Source: Allacma fusca
Taxonomy: Eukaryota; Arthropoda; Collembola; Symphypleona; Sminthuridae
NCBI GenBank assembly: GCA_947179485.1
Contig: OX359245.1
Coordinates: forward strand, 80,587,067-80,651,066
Direction: 5' to 3'
Length of the DNA stretch: 64,000 bases
Below, one piece after another: positions 45,811 to 59,900 of this stretch. A program made the translations under genes and the position numbers. The notes under the pieces are model-generated. The model worked only from the letters and a program-made list of their open reading frames with translations, was not told the origin of the DNA and did no database searches. How positions within the stretch are numbered: position 1 is the first letter of the stretch; the number at the start of each line of letters is the position of its first letter.

Positions 45811-47559
45811 GTTTGAGATTTTTATTCAAGTTTGAGATTTTTATTCAAGTTTGAGATTTTTATTCAAGTTTGAGATTTTTATTCAAGTTTGAGATTTTTA
45901 TTCAAGTTTGAGATTTAAATTCAAGTTTGAGATTTTTATTCAAGTTTGAGATTTAAATTCAAGTTTGAGATTTTTATTCAAGTTTGAGATTTAAATTCAA
46001 GTTTGAGATTTTTATTCAAGTTTGAGATTTTTATTCAAGTTTGAGATTTTTATTCAAGTTTGAGATTTTTATTCAAGTTTGAGATTTTTATTCAAGTTTG
46101 AGATTTAAATTCAAGTTTGAGATTTTTATTCAAGTTTGAGATTTAAATTCAAGTTTGAGATTTTTATTCAAGTTTGAGATTTTTATTCAAGTTTGAGATT
46201 TTTATTCAAGTTTGAGATTTTTATTCAAGTTTGAGATTTTTATTCAAGTTTGAGATTTTTATTCAAGTTTGAGATTTTTATTCAAGTTTGAGATTTTTAT
46301 TCAAGTTTAAGATTTTTATTCAAGTTTGAGATTTTTATTCAAGTTTGAGATTTTTATTCAAGTTTGAGATTTTTATTCAAGTTTGAGATTTTTATTCAAG
46401 TTTGAGATTTAAATTCAAGTTTGAGATTTTTATTTAAGTTTGAGATTTAAATTCAAGTTTGAGATTTTTATTCAAGTTTGAGATTTTTATTCAAGTTTGA
46501 GATTTTTATTCAAGTTTGAGATTTTTAGTCAAGTTTGAGATTTAAATTCAAGTTTGAGATTTAAATTCAAGTTTGAGATTTTTATTCAAGTTTGAGATTT
46601 TTATTCAAGTTTGAGATTTTTATTCAAGTTTGAGATTTTTATTCAAGTTTGAGATTTTTATTCAAGTTTGAGATTTTTATTCAAGTTTGAGATTTTTATT
46701 CAAGTTTGAGATTTTTATTCAAGTTTGAGATTTAAATTCAAGTTTGAGATTTTTATTCAAGCTTGAGATTTTTATTCAAGTTTCAGATTTAAATTCAAGT
46801 TTGAGATTTTTATTCAAGTTTGAGATTTTTATTCAAGTTTGAGATTTTTATTCAAGTTTGAGATTTAAATTCAAGTTTGAGATTTTTATTCAAGTTTGAG
46901 ATTTTTAGTCAAGTTTGAGATTTAAATTCAAGTTTGAGATTTTTATTCAAGTTTGAGATTTTTATTCAAGTTTGAGATTTTTATTCAAGTTTGAGATTTT
47001 TATTCAAGTTTGAGATTTTTATTCAAGTTTGAGATTTTTATTCAAGTTTGAGAATTTTATTCAAGTTTGAGATTTTTATTCAAGTTTGAGATTTTTATTC
47101 AAGTTTGAGATTTTTATTCAAGTTTGAGATTTTTATTCAAGTTTGAGATTTTTAGTCAAGTTTGAGATTTAAATTCAAGTTTGAGATTTAAATTCAAGTT
47201 TGAGATTTTTATTCAAGTTTGAGATTTTTATTCAAGTTTGAGATTTTTATTCAAGTTTGAGATTTTTATTCAAGTTTGAGATTTTTATTCAAGTTTGAGA
47301 TTTTTATTCAAGTTTGAGATTTTTATTCAAGTTTGAGATTTTTATTCAAGTTTGAGATTTTTATTCAAGTTTGAGATTTAAATTCAAGTTTGAGATTTTT
47401 ATTCAAGCTTGAGATTTTTATTCAAGTTTCAGATTTAAATTCAAGTTTGAGATTTTTATTCAAGTTTGAGATTTTTATTCAAGTTTGAGATTTTTATTCA
47501 AGTTTGAGATTTTTATTCAAGTTTGAGATTTTTATTCAAGTTTGAGATTTTTATTCAAG

Positions 47560-48600
47560 TTTGAGATTTAAATTCAAGTTTGAGATTTTTATTCAAGTTT
47601 GAGATTTTTAGTCAAGTTTGAGATTTAAATTCAAGTTTGAGATTTTTATTCAAGTTTGAGATTTTTATTCAAGTTTGAGATTTTTATTCAAGTTTGAGAT
47701 TTTTATTCAAGTTTGAGATTTAAATTCAAGTTTGAGATTTTTATTCAAGTTTGAGATTTAAATTCAAGTTTGAGATTTTTATTCAAGTTTGAGATTTAAA
47801 TTCAAGTTTGAGATTTTTATTCAAGTTTGAGATTTAAATTCAAGTTTGAGATTTTTATTCAAGTTTGAGATTTTTAGTCAAGTTTGAGATTTAAATTCAA
47901 GTTTGAGATTTTTATTCAAGTTTGAGATTTTTATTCAAGTTTGAGATTTTTATTCAAGTTTGAGATTTTTATTCAAGTTTGAGATTTTTATTCAAGTTTG
48001 AGATTTAAATTCAAGTTTGAGATTTTTATTCAAGCTTGAGATTTTTATTCAAGTTTCAGATTTAAATTCAAGTTTGAGATTTTTATTCAAGTTTGAGATT
48101 TTTATTCAAGTTTGAGATTTTTATTCAAGTTTGAGATTTAAATTCAAGTTTGAGATTTTTATTCAAGTTTGAGATTTTTAGTCAAGTTTGAGATTTAAAT
48201 TCAAGTTTGAGATTTTTATTCAAGTTTGAGATTTTTATTCAAGTTTGAGATTTTTATTCAAGTTTGAGATTTTTATTCAAGTTTGAGATTTAAATTCAAG
48301 TTTGAGATTTTTATTCAAGTTTGAGATTTAAATTCAAGTTTGAGATTTTTATTCAAGTTTGAGATTTAAATTCAAGTTTGAGATTTTTATTCAAGTTTGA
48401 GATTTAAATTCAAGTTTGAGATTTTTATTCAAGTTTGAGATTTTTAGTCAAGTTTGAGATTTAAATTCAAGTTTGAGATTTTTATTCAAGTTTGAGATTT
48501 TTATTCAAGTTTGAGATTTTTATTCAAGTTTGAGATTTTTATTCAAGTTTGAGATTTTTATTCAAGTTTGAGATTTAAATTCAAGTTTGAGATTTTTATT
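47560..48600. repeat. Adjacent 570-bp (30-unit) duplication
   Basis: The two TTTTTAGTC units at 47611 and 47878 recur exactly 570 bp later (48181 and 48448), together with the pattern of TTTAAA units between them. This is the same 30-unit length found for five AAGCTT pairs elsewhere in the array. Confidence 0.75.
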
Positions 48601-51600
48601 CAAGTTTGAGATTTTTATTCAAGTTTGAGATTTTTATTCAAGTTTGAGATTTTTATTCAAGTTTGAGATTTTTATTCAAGTTTGAGATTTTTATTCAAGT
48701 TTGAGATTTAAATTCAAGTTTGAGATTTTTATTCAAGTTTGAGATTTTTATTCAAGTTTGAGATTTAAATTCAAGTTTGAGATTTTTATTCAAGCTTGAG
48801 ATTTTTATTCAAGTTTCAGATTTAAATTCAAGTTTGAGATTTTTATTCAAGTTTGAGATTTTTATTCAAGTTTGAGATTTTTATTCAAGTTTGAGATTTT
48901 TATTCAAGTTTGAGATTTTTATTCAAGTTTGAGATTTTTATTCAAGTTTGAGATTTTTATTCAAGTTTGAGATTTTTATTCAAGTTTGAGATTTTTATTC
49001 AAGTTTGAGATTTTTATTCAAGTTTGAGATTTTTATTCAAGTTTGAGATTTAAATTCAAGTTTGAGATTTTTATTCAAGTTTGAGATTTTTATTCAAGTT
49101 TGAGATTTTTATTCAAGTTTGAGATTTTTATTCAAGTTTGAGATTTTTATTCAAGTTTGAGATTTTTATTCAAGTTTGAGATTTTTATTCAAGTTTGAGA
49201 TTTTTATTCAAGTTTGAGATTTTTATTCAAGTTTGAGATTTTTATTCAAGTTTGAGATTTTTATTCAAGTTTGAGATTTTTATTCAAGTTTGAGATTTTT
49301 ATTCAAGTTTGAGATTTTTATTCAAGTTTGAGATTTTTATTCAAGTTTGAGATTTTTATTCAAGTTTGAGATTTAAATTCAAGTTTGAGATTTTTATTCA
49401 AGTTTGAGATTTAAATTCAAGTTTGAGATTTTTATTCAAGTTTGAGATTTAAATTCAAGTTTGAGATTTTTATTCAAGTTTGAGATTTTTATTCAAGTTT
49501 GAGATTTTTATTCAAGTTTGAGATTTTTATTCAAGTTTGAGATTTAAATTCAAGTTTGAGATTTTTATTCAAGTTTGAGATTTAAATTCAAGTTTGAGAT
49601 TTTTATTCAAGTTTGAGATTTTTATTCAAGTTTGAGATTTTTATTCAAGTTTGAGATTTTTATTCAAGTTTGAGATTTTTATTCAAGTTTGAGATTTTTA
49701 TTCAAGTTTGAGATTTTTATTCAAGTTTGAGATTTTTATTCAAGTTTAAGATTTTTATTCAAGTTTGAGATTTTTATTCAAGTTTGAGATTTTTATTCAA
49801 GTTTGAGATTTTTATTCAAGTTTGAGATTTTTATTCAAGTTTGAGATTTAAATTCAAGTTTGAGATTTTTATTTAAGTTTGAGATTTAAATTCAAGTTTG
49901 ATATTTTTATTCAAGTTTGAGATTTTTATTCAAGTTTGAGATTTTTATTCAAGTTTGAGAATTTTATTCAAGTTTGAGATTTTTATTCAAGTTTGAGATT
50001 TTTATTCAAGTTTGAGATTTTTATTCAAGTTTGAGATTTTTATTCAAGTTTGAGATTTTTAGTCAAGTTTGAGATTTAAATTCAAGTTTGAGATTTAAAT
50101 TCAAGTTTGAGATTTTTATTCAAGTTTGAGATTTTTATTCAAGTTTGAGATTTAAATTCAAGTTTGAGATTTTTATTCAAGTTTGAGATTTAAATTCAAG
50201 TTTGAGATTTTTATTCAAGTTTGAGATTTTTATTCAAGTTTGAGATTTTTATTCAAGTTTGAGATTTTTATTCAAGTTTGAGATTTAAATTCAAGTTTGA
50301 GATTTTTATTTAAGTTTGAGATTTAAATTCAAGTTTGATATTTTTATTCAAGTTTGAGATTTTTATTCAAGTTTGAGAATTTTATTCAAGTTTGAGATTT
50401 TTATTCAAGTTTGAGATTTTTATTCAAGTTTGAGATTTAAATTCAAGTTTGAGATTTTTATTCAAGTTTGAGATTTAAATTCAAGTTTGAGATTTTTATT
50501 CAAGTTTGAGATTTTTATTCAAGTTTGAGATTTAAATTCAAGTTTGAGATTTTTATTCAAGTTTGAGATTTAAATTCAAGTTTGAGATTTTTATTCAAGT
50601 TTGAGATTTTTATTCAAGTTTGAGATTTTTATTCAAGTTTGAGATTTTTATTCAAGTTTGAGATTTTTATTCAAGTTTGAGATTTTTATTCAAGTTTGAG
50701 ATTTTTATTCAAGTTTAAGATTTTTATTCAAGTTTGAGATTTTTATTCAAGTTTGAGATTTTTATTCAAGTTTGAGATTTTTATTCAAGTTTGAGATTTT
50801 TATTCAAGTTTGAGATTTTTATTCAAGTTTGAGATTTTTATTCAAGTTTGAGATTTAAATTCAAGTTTGAGATTTTTATTCAAGTTTGAGATTTTTATTC
50901 AAGTTTGAGATTTAAATTCAAGTTTGAGATTTTTATTCAAGTTTGAGATTTTTATTCAAGTTTGAGATTTAAATTCAAGTTTGAGATTTTTATTCAAGTT
51001 TGAGATTTTTATTCAAGTTTGAGATTTTTATTCAAGTTTGAGATTTTTATTCAAGTTTGAGATTTAAATTCAAGTTTGAGATTTTTATTCAAGTTTGAGA
51101 TTTAAATTCAAGTTTGAGATTTTTATTCAAGTTTGAGATTTTTATTCAAGTTTGAGATTTAAATTCAAGTTTGAGATTTTTATTCAAGTTTGAGATTTAA
51201 ATTCAAGTTTGAGATTTTTATTCAAGTTTGAGATTTTTATTCAAGTTTGAGATTTTTATTCAAGTTTGAGATTTTTATTCAAGTTTGAGATTTAAATTCA
51301 AGTTTGAGATTTTTATTTAAGTTTGAGATTTAAATTCAAGTTTGATATTTTTATTCAAGTTTGAGATTTTTATTCAAGTTTGAGAATTTTATTCAAGTTT
51401 GAGATTTTTATTCAAGTTTGAGATTTTTATTCAAGTTTGAGATTTAAATTCAAGTTTGAGATTTTTATTCAAGTTTGAGATTTAAATTCAAGTTTGAGAT
51501 TTTTATTCAAGTTTGAGATTTTTATTCAAGTTTGAGATTTAAATTCAAGTTTGAGATTTTTATTCAAGTTTGAGATTTAAATTCAAGTTTGAGATTTTTA

Positions 51601-54600
51601 TTCAAGTTTGAGATTTTTATTCAAGTTTGAGATTTTTATTCAAGTTTGAGATTTTTATTCAAGTTTGAGATTTTTATTCAAGTTTGAGATTTTTATTCAA
51701 GTTTGAGATTTTTATTCAAGTTTGAGATTTTTATTCAAGTTTGAGATTTTTATTCAAGTTTGAGATTTTTATTCAAGTTTGAGATTTTTATTCAAGTTTG
51801 AGATTTTTATTCAAGTTTGAGATTTAAATTCAAGTTTGAGATTTTTATTCAAGTTTGAGATTTTTATTCAAGTTTGAGATTTTTATTCAAGTTTGAGATT
51901 TTTATTCAAGTTTGAGATTTTTATTCAAGTTTGAGATTTTTATTCAAGTTTGAGATTTTTATTCAAGTTTGAGATTTTTATTCAAGTTTGAGATTTTTAT
52001 TCAAGTTTGAGATTTTTATTCAAGTTTGAGATTTTTATTCAAGTTTGAGATTTTTATTCAAGTTTGAGATTTTTATTCAAGTTTGAGATTTTTATTCAAG
52101 TTTGAGATTTTTATTCAAGTTTGAGATTTTTATTCAAGTTTGAGATTTTTATTCAAGTTTGAGATTTTTATTCAAGTTTGAGATTTTTATTCAAGTTTGA
52201 GATTTTTATTCAAGTTTGAGATTTTTATTCAAGTTTGAGATTTTTATTCAAGTTTGAGATTTAAATTCAAGTTTGAGATTTTTATTCAAGTTTGAGATTT
52301 TTATTCAAGTTTGAGATTTAAATTCAAGTTTGAGATTTTTATTCAAGTTTGAGATTTTTATTCAAGTTTGAGATTTAAATTCAAGTTTGAGATTTTTATT
52401 CAAGTTTGAGATTTTTATTCAAGTTTGAGATTTTTATTCAAGTTTGAGATTTTTATTCAAGTTTGAGATTTAAATTCAAGTTTGAGATTTTTATTCAAGT
52501 TTGAGATTTAAATTCAAGTTTGAGATTTTTATTCAAGTTTGAGATTTTTATTCAAGTTTGAGATTTAAATTCAAGTTTGAGATTTTTATTCAAGTTTGAG
52601 ATTTAAATTCAAGTTTGAGATTTTTATTCAAGTTTGAGATTTTTATTCAAGTTTGAGATTTTTATTCAAGTTTGAGATTTTTATTCAAGTTTGAGATTTA
52701 AATTCAAGTTTGAGATTTTTATTTAAGTTTGAGATTTAAATTCAAGTTTGATATTTTTATTCAAGTTTGAGATTTTTATTCAAGTTTGAGAATTTTATTC
52801 AAGTTTGAGATTTTTATTCAAGTTTGAGATTTTTATTCAAGTTTGAGATTTAAATTCAAGTTTGAGATTTTTATTCAAGTTTGAGATTTAAATTCAAGTT
52901 TGAGATTTTTATTCAAGTTTGAGATTTTTATTCAAGTTTGAGATTTAAATTCAAGTTTGAGATTTTTATTCAAGTTTGAGATTTAAATTCAAGTTTGAGA
53001 TTTTTATTCAAGTTTGAGATTTTTATTCAAGTTTGAGATTTTTATTCAAGTTTGAGATTTTTATTCAAGTTTGAGATTTTTATTCAAGTTTGAGATTTTT
53101 ATTCAAGTTTGAGATTTTTATTCAAGTTTGAGATTTTTATTCAAGTTTGAGATTTTTATTCAAGTTTGAGATTTTTATTCAAGTTTGAGATTTTTATTCA
53201 AGTTTGAGATTTTTATTCAAGTTTGAGATTTAAATTCAAGTTTGAGATTTTTATTCAAGTTTGAGATTTTTATTCAAGTTTGAGATTTTTATTCAAGTTT
53301 GAGATTTTTATTCAAGTTTGAGATTTTTATTCAAGTTTGAGATTTTTATTCAAGTTTGAGATTTTTATTCAAGTTTGAGATTTTTATTCAAGTTTGAGAT
53401 TTTTATTCAAGTTTGAGATTTTTATTCAAGTTTGAGATTTTTATTCAAGTTTGAGATTTTTATTCAAGTTTGAGATTTTTATTCAAGTTTGAGATTTTTA
53501 TTCAAGTTTGAGATTTTTATTCAAGTTTGAGATTTTTATTCAAGTTTGAGATTTTTATTCAAGTTTGAGATTTTTATTCAAGTTTGAGATTTTTATTCAA
53601 GTTTGAGATTTTTATTCAAGTTTGAGATTTTTATTCAAGTTTGAGATTTTTATTCAAGTTTGAGATTTTTATTCAAGTTTGAGATTTTTATTCAAGTTTG
53701 AGATTTTTATTCAAGTTTGAGATTTTTATTCAAGTTTGAGATTTTTATTCAAGTTTGAGATTTTTATTCAAGTTTGAGATTTTTATTCAAGTTTGAGATT
53801 TAAATTCAAGTTTGAGATTTTTATTCAAGTTTGAGATTTAAATTCAAGTTTGAGATTTTTATTCAAGTTTGAGATTTAAATTCAAGTTTGAGATTTTTAT
53901 TCAAGTTTGAGATTTTTATTCAAGTTTGAGATTTTTATTCAAGTTTGAGATTTTTATTCAAGTTTGAGATTTAAATTCAAGTTTGAGATTTTTATTCAAG
54001 TTTGAGATTTAAATTCAAGTTTGAGATTTTTATTCAAGTTTGAGATTTTTATTCAAGTTTGAGATTTTTATTCAAGTTTGAGATTTTTATTCAAGTTTGA
54101 GATTTTTATTCAAGTTTGAGATTTTTATTCAAGTTTGAGATTTTTATTCAAGTTTGAGATTTTTATTCAAGTTTGAGATTTAAATTCAAGTTTGAGATTT
54201 TTATTTAAGTTTGAGATTTAAATTCAAGTTTGATATTTTTATTCAAGTTTGAGATTTTTATTCAAGTTTGAGATTTTTATTCAAGTTTGAGAATTTTATT
54301 CAAGTTTGAGATTTTTATTCAAGTTTGAGATTTTTATTCAAGTTTGAGATTTTTATTCAAGTTTGAGATTTTTATTCAAGTTTGAGATTTTTAGTCAAGT
54401 TTGAGATTTAAATTCAAGTTTGAGATTTAAATTCAAGTTTGAGATTTTTATTCAAGTTTGAGATTTAAATTCAAGTTTGAGATTTTTATTCAAGTTTGAG
54501 ATTTTTATTCAAGTTTGAGATTTTTATTCAAGTTTGAGATTTTTATTCAAGTTTGAGATTTTTATTCAAGTTTGAGATTTTTATTCAAGTTTGAGATTTT

Positions 54601-56977
54601 TATTCAAGTTTGAGATTTAAATTCAAGTTTGAGATTTTTATTTAAGTTTGAGATTTAAATTCAAGTTTGATATTTTTATTCAAGTTTGAGATTTTTATTC
54701 AAGTTTGAGATTTTTATTCAAGTTTGAGATTTTTATTCAAGTTTGAGATTTTTATTCAAGTTTGAGATTTTTATTCAAGTTTGAGATTTTTATTCAAGTT
54801 TGAGATTTTTATTCAAGTTTGAGATTTAAATTCAAGTTTGAGATTTTTATTCAAGTTTGAGATTTAAATTCAAGTTTGAGATTTTTATTCAAGTTTGAGA
54901 TTTAAATTCAAGTTTGAGATTTTTATTCAAGTTTGAGATTTTTATTCAAGTTTGAGATTTTTATTCAAGTTTGAGATTTTTATTCAAGTTTGAGATTTAA
55001 ATTCAAGTTTGAGATTTTTATTCAAGTTTGAGATTTAAATTCAAGTTTGAGATTTTTATTCAAGTTTGAGATTTTTATTCAAGTTTGAGATTTTTATTCA
55101 AGTTTGAGATTTTTATTCAAGTTTGAGATTTTTATTCAAGTTTGAGATTTTTATTCAAGTTTGAGATTTTTATTCAAGTTTGAGATTTAAATTCAAGTTT
55201 GAGATTTTTATTCAAGTTTGAGATTTTTATTCAAGTTTGAGATTTAAATTCAAGTTTGATATTTTTATTCAAGTTTGAGATTTTTATTCAAGTTTGAGAT
55301 TTTTATTCAAGTTTGAGAATTTTATTCAAGTTTGAGATTTTTATTCAAGTTTGAGATTTTTATTCAAGTTTGAGATTTTTATTCAAGTTTGAGATTTTTA
55401 TTCAAGTTTGAGATTTTTAGTCAAGTTTGAGATTTAAATTCAAGTTTGAGATTTAAATTCAAGTTTGAGATTTTTATTCAAGTTTGAGATTTAAATTCAA
55501 GTTTGAGATTTTTATTCAAGTTTGAGATTTTTATTCAAGTTTGAGATTTTTATTCAAGTTTGAGATTTTTATTCAAGTTTGAGATTTTTATTCAAGTTTG
55601 AGATTTTTATTCAAGTTTGAGATTTTTATTCAAGTTTGAGATTTAAATTCAAGTTTGAGATTTTTATTTAAGTTTGAGATTTAAATTCAAGTTTGATATT
55701 TTTATTCAAGTTTGAGATTTTTATTCAAGTTTGAGAATTTTATTCAAGTTTGAGATTTTTATTCAAGTTTGAGATTTTTATTCAAGTTTGAGATTTAAAT
55801 TCAAGTTTGAGATTTTTATTCAAGTTTGAGATTTAAATTCAAGTTTGAGATTTTTATTCAAGTTTGAGATTTTTATTCAAGTTTGAGATTTAAATTCAAG
55901 TTTGAGATTTTTATTCAAGTTTGAGATTTAAATTCAAGTTTGAGATTTTTATTCAAGTTTGAGATTTTTATTCAAGTTTGAGATTTTTATTCAAGTTTGA
56001 GATTTTTATTCAAGTTTGAGATTTTTATTCAAGTTTGAGATTTTTATTCAAGTTTGAGATTTTTATTCAAGTTTAAGATTTTTATTCAAGTTTGAGATTT
56101 TTATTCAAGTTTGAGATTTTTATTCAAGTTTGAGATTTTTATTCAAGTTTGAGATTTTTATTCAAGTTTGAGATTTTTATTCAAGTTTGAGATTTTTATT
56201 CAAGTTTGAGATTTAAATTCAAGTTTGAGATTTTTATTCAAGTTTGAGATTTTTATTCAAGTTTGAGATTTAAATTCAAGTTTGAGATTTTTATTCAAGT
56301 TTGAGATTTTTATTCAAGTTTGAGATTTTTATTCAAGTTTGAGATTTTTATTCAAGTTTGAGATTTTTATTCAAGTTTGAGATTTTTATTCAAGTTTGAG
56401 ATTTTTATTCAAGTTTGAGATTTTTATTCAAGTTTAAGATTTTTATTCAAGTTTGAGATTTTTATTCAAGTTTGAGATTTTTATTCAAGTTTGAGATTTT
56501 TATTCAAGTTTGAGATTTTTATTCAAGTTTGAGATTTAAATTCAAGTTTGAGATTTTTATTTAAGTTTGAGATTTAAATTCAAGTTTGATATTTTTATTC
56601 AAGTTTGAGATTTTTATTCAAGTTTGAGATTTTTATTCAAGTTTGAGAATTTTATTCAAGTTTGAGATTTTTATTCAAGTTTGAGATTTTTATTCAAGTT
56701 TGAGATTTTTATTCAAGTTTGAGATTTTTATTCAAGTTTGAGATTTTTAGTCAAGTTTGAGATTTAAATTCAAGTTTGAGATTTTTATTCAAGTTTGAGA
56801 TTTTTATTCAAGTTTGAGATTTTTATTCAAGTTTGAGATTTTTATTCAAGTTTTAGATTTTTATTCAAGTTTGAGATTTTTATTCAAGTTTGAGATTTTT
56901 ATTCAAGTTTGAGATTTTTATTCAAGTTTGAGATTTTTATTCAAGTTTGAGATTTTTATTCAAGTTTGAGATTTTTA

Positions 56978-59900
56978 TTCAAGTTTTAAATTTTTCAAGT
57001 TTGAGATTTAAATTCAAGTTTGAGATTTTTATTCAAGTTTGAGATTTTTATTCAAGTTTGAGATTTTTATTCAAGTTTGAGATTTAAATTCAAGTTTGAG
57101 ATTTTTATTCAAGTTTGAGATTTAAATTCAAGTTTTAGATTTTTATTCAAGTTTGAGATTTAAATTCAAGTTTGAGATTTAAATTCAAGTTTGAGATTTT
57201 TATTCAAGTTTGAGATTTTTATTCAAGTTTGAGATTTAAATTCAAGTTTGAGATTTTTATTCAAGTTTGAGATTTTTATTCAAGTTTGAGATTTTTATTC
57301 AAGTTTGAGATTTTTATTCAAGTTTGAGATTTAAATTCAAGTTTGAGATTTTTATTCAAGTTTGAGATTTAAATTCAAGTTTGAGATTTTTATTCAAGTT
57401 TGAGATTTTTATTCAAGTTTGAGATTTAAATTCAAGTTTGAGATTTAAATTCAAGTTTGAGATTTTTATTCAAGTTTGAGATTTAAATTCAAGTTTGAGA
57501 TTTTTATTCAAGTTTGAGATTTAAATTCAAGTTTGAGATTTTTATTCAAGTTTGAGATTTTTATTCAAGTTTGAGATTTTTATTCAAGTTTGAGATTTTT
57601 ATTCAAGTTTGAGATTTAAATTCAAGTTTGAGATTTTTATTCAAGTTTGAGATTTTTATTCAAGTTTGAGATTTTTATTCAAGTTTGAGATTTTTATTCA
57701 AGTTTGAGATTTTTATTCAAGTTTGAGATTTTTATTCAAGTTTGAGATTTAAATTCAAGTTTGAGATTTTTATTCAAGTTTGAGATTTAAATTCAAGTTT
57801 GAGATTTTTATTCAAGTTTGAGATTTTTATTCAAGTTTGAGATTTTTATTCAAGTTTGAGATTTTTATTCAAGTTTGAGATTTTTATTCAAGTTTGAGAT
57901 TTTTATTCAAGTTTGAGATTTTTATTCAAGTTTGAGATTTTTATTCAAGTTTGAGATTTTTATTCAAGTTTGAGATTTTTATTCAAGTTTGAGATTTTTA
58001 TTCAAGTTTGAGATTTTTATTCAAGTTTGAGATTTTTATTCAAGTTTGAGATTCTTATTCAAGTTTGAGATTTTTATTCAAGTTTGAGATTTAAATTCAA
58101 GTTTGAGATTTAAATTCAAGTTTGAGATTTTTATTCAAGTTTGAGATTTTTATTCAAGTTTGAGATTTTTATTCAAGTTTGAGATTTTTATTCAAGTTTG
58201 AGATTTTTATTCAAGTTTGAGATTTTTATTCAAGTTTGAGATTTTTATTCAAGTTTGAGATTTTTATTCAAGTTTGAGATTTTTATTCAAGTTTGAGATT
58301 TTTATTCAAGTTTGAGATTTTTATTCAAGTTTGAGATTTTTATTCAAGTTTGAGATTTTTATTCAAGTTTGAGATTTTTATTCAAGTTTGAGATTTTTAT
58401 TCAAGTTTGAGATTTTTATTCAAGTTTGAGATTTTTATTCAAGTTTGAGATTTTTATTCAAGTTTGAGATTTTTATTCAAGTTTGAGATTTTTATTCAAG
58501 TTTGAGATTTAAATTCAAGTTTGAGATTTTTATTCAAATTTGAGATTTAAATTCAAGTTTGAGATTTTTATTCAAGTTTGAGATTTAAATTCAAGTTTGA
58601 GATTTTTATTCAAGTTTGAGATTTAAATTCAAGTTTGAGATTTTTATTCAAGTTTGAGATTTTTATTCAAGTTTGAGATTTTTATTCAAGTTTGAGATTT
58701 TTATTCAAGTTTGAGATTTTTATTCAAGTTTGAGATTTTTATTCAAGTTTGAGATTTTTATTCAAGTTTGAGATTTTTATTCAAGTTTGAGATTTTTATT
58801 CAAGTTTGAGATTTTTATTCAAGTTTGAGATTTTTATTCAAGTTTTAGATTTTTATTCAAGTTTGAGATTTTTATTCAAGTTTGAGATTTTTATTCAAGT
58901 TTGAGATTTTTATTCAAGTTTGAGATTTTTATTCAAGTTTGAGATTTTTATTCAAGTTTGAGATTTTTATTCAAGTTTTAAATTTTTCAAGTTTGAGATT
59001 TAAATTCAAGTTTGAGATTTTTATTCAAGTTTGAGATTTTTATTCAAGTTTGAGATTTTTATTCAAGTTTGAGATTTTTATTCAAGTTTGAGATTTTTAT
59101 TCGTTTGAGATTTTTATTCAAGTTTGAGATTTCTATTCAAGTTTGAGATTTTTATTCAAGTTTGAGATTTTTATTCAAGTTTAAAATTTTTATTCAAGTT
59201 TGAGATTTTTATTCAAGTTTGAGATTTAAATTCAAGTTTTAGATTTTTATTCAAGTTTGAGATTTAAATTCAAGTTTGAGATTTAAATTCAAGTTTGAGA
59301 TTTTTATTCAAGTTTGAGATTTTTATTCAAGTTTGAGATTTAAATTCAAGTTTGAGATTTTTATTCAAGTTTGAGATTTTTATTCAAGTTTGAGATTTTT
59401 ATTCAAGTTTGAGATTTTTATTCAAGTTTGAGATTTAAATTCAAGTTTGAGATTTTTATTCAAGTTTGAGATTTAAATTCAAGTTTGAGATTTTTATTCA
59501 AGTTTGAGATTTTTATTCAAGTTTGAGATTTAAATTCAAGTTTGAGATTTAAATTCAAGTTTGAGATTTTTATTCAAGTTTGAGATTTAAATTCAAGTTT
59601 GAGATTTTTATTCAAGTTTGAGATTTAAATTCAAGTTTGAGATTTTTATTCAAGTTTGAGATTTTTATTCAAGTTTGAGATTTTTATTCAAGTTTGAGAT
59701 TTTTATTCAAGTTTGAGATTTAAATTCAAGTTTGAGATTTTTATTCAAGTTTGAGATTTTTATTCAAGTTTGAGATTTTTATTCAAGTTTGAGATTTTTA
59801 TTCAAGTTTGAGATTTTTATTCAAGTTTGAGATTTTTATTCAAGTTTGAGATTTAAATTCAAGTTTGAGATTTTTATTCAAGTTTGAGATTTAAATTCAA

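Larger units (their letters stand above)
23790..48813. repeat. Higher-order repeat marked by the AAGCTT / TTTCAG unit pair (21 copies)
   Basis: A unit with AAGCTT is always followed by a unit with TTTCAG and the TTTAAA ending. The variant C is at 23796, 24366, 25905, 32380, 32950, 35059, 35629, 37453, 38023, 39011, 40569, 41120, 41556, 42145, 43817, 44577, 45147, 46762, 47408, 48035 and 48795. Five adjacent pairs are exactly 570 bp (30 units) apart. Other spacings are 29-111 units, apart from one 341-unit gap. I saw none outside this interval. Confidence 0.9.
34637..56562. repeat. Higher-order repeat marked by TTTAAG followed by TTTGATATT (14 copies)
   Basis: The C-to-T variant giving ATTTAAG is at 34637, 37031, 38608, 40185, 43414, 46435, 49874, 50311, 51318, 52724, 54206, 54643, 55669 and 56562. 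In all but the 46435 copy the unit two later carries GATATT. Spacings in units are 126, 83, 83, 170, 159, 181, 23, 53, 74, 78, 23, 54 and 47. A GAGAATTTT unit and a TTTTTAGTC unit usually follow. The 83-unit (1,577 bp) period also links the TTTAAA pattern at 24984 with that at 26561. Confidence 0.85.
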
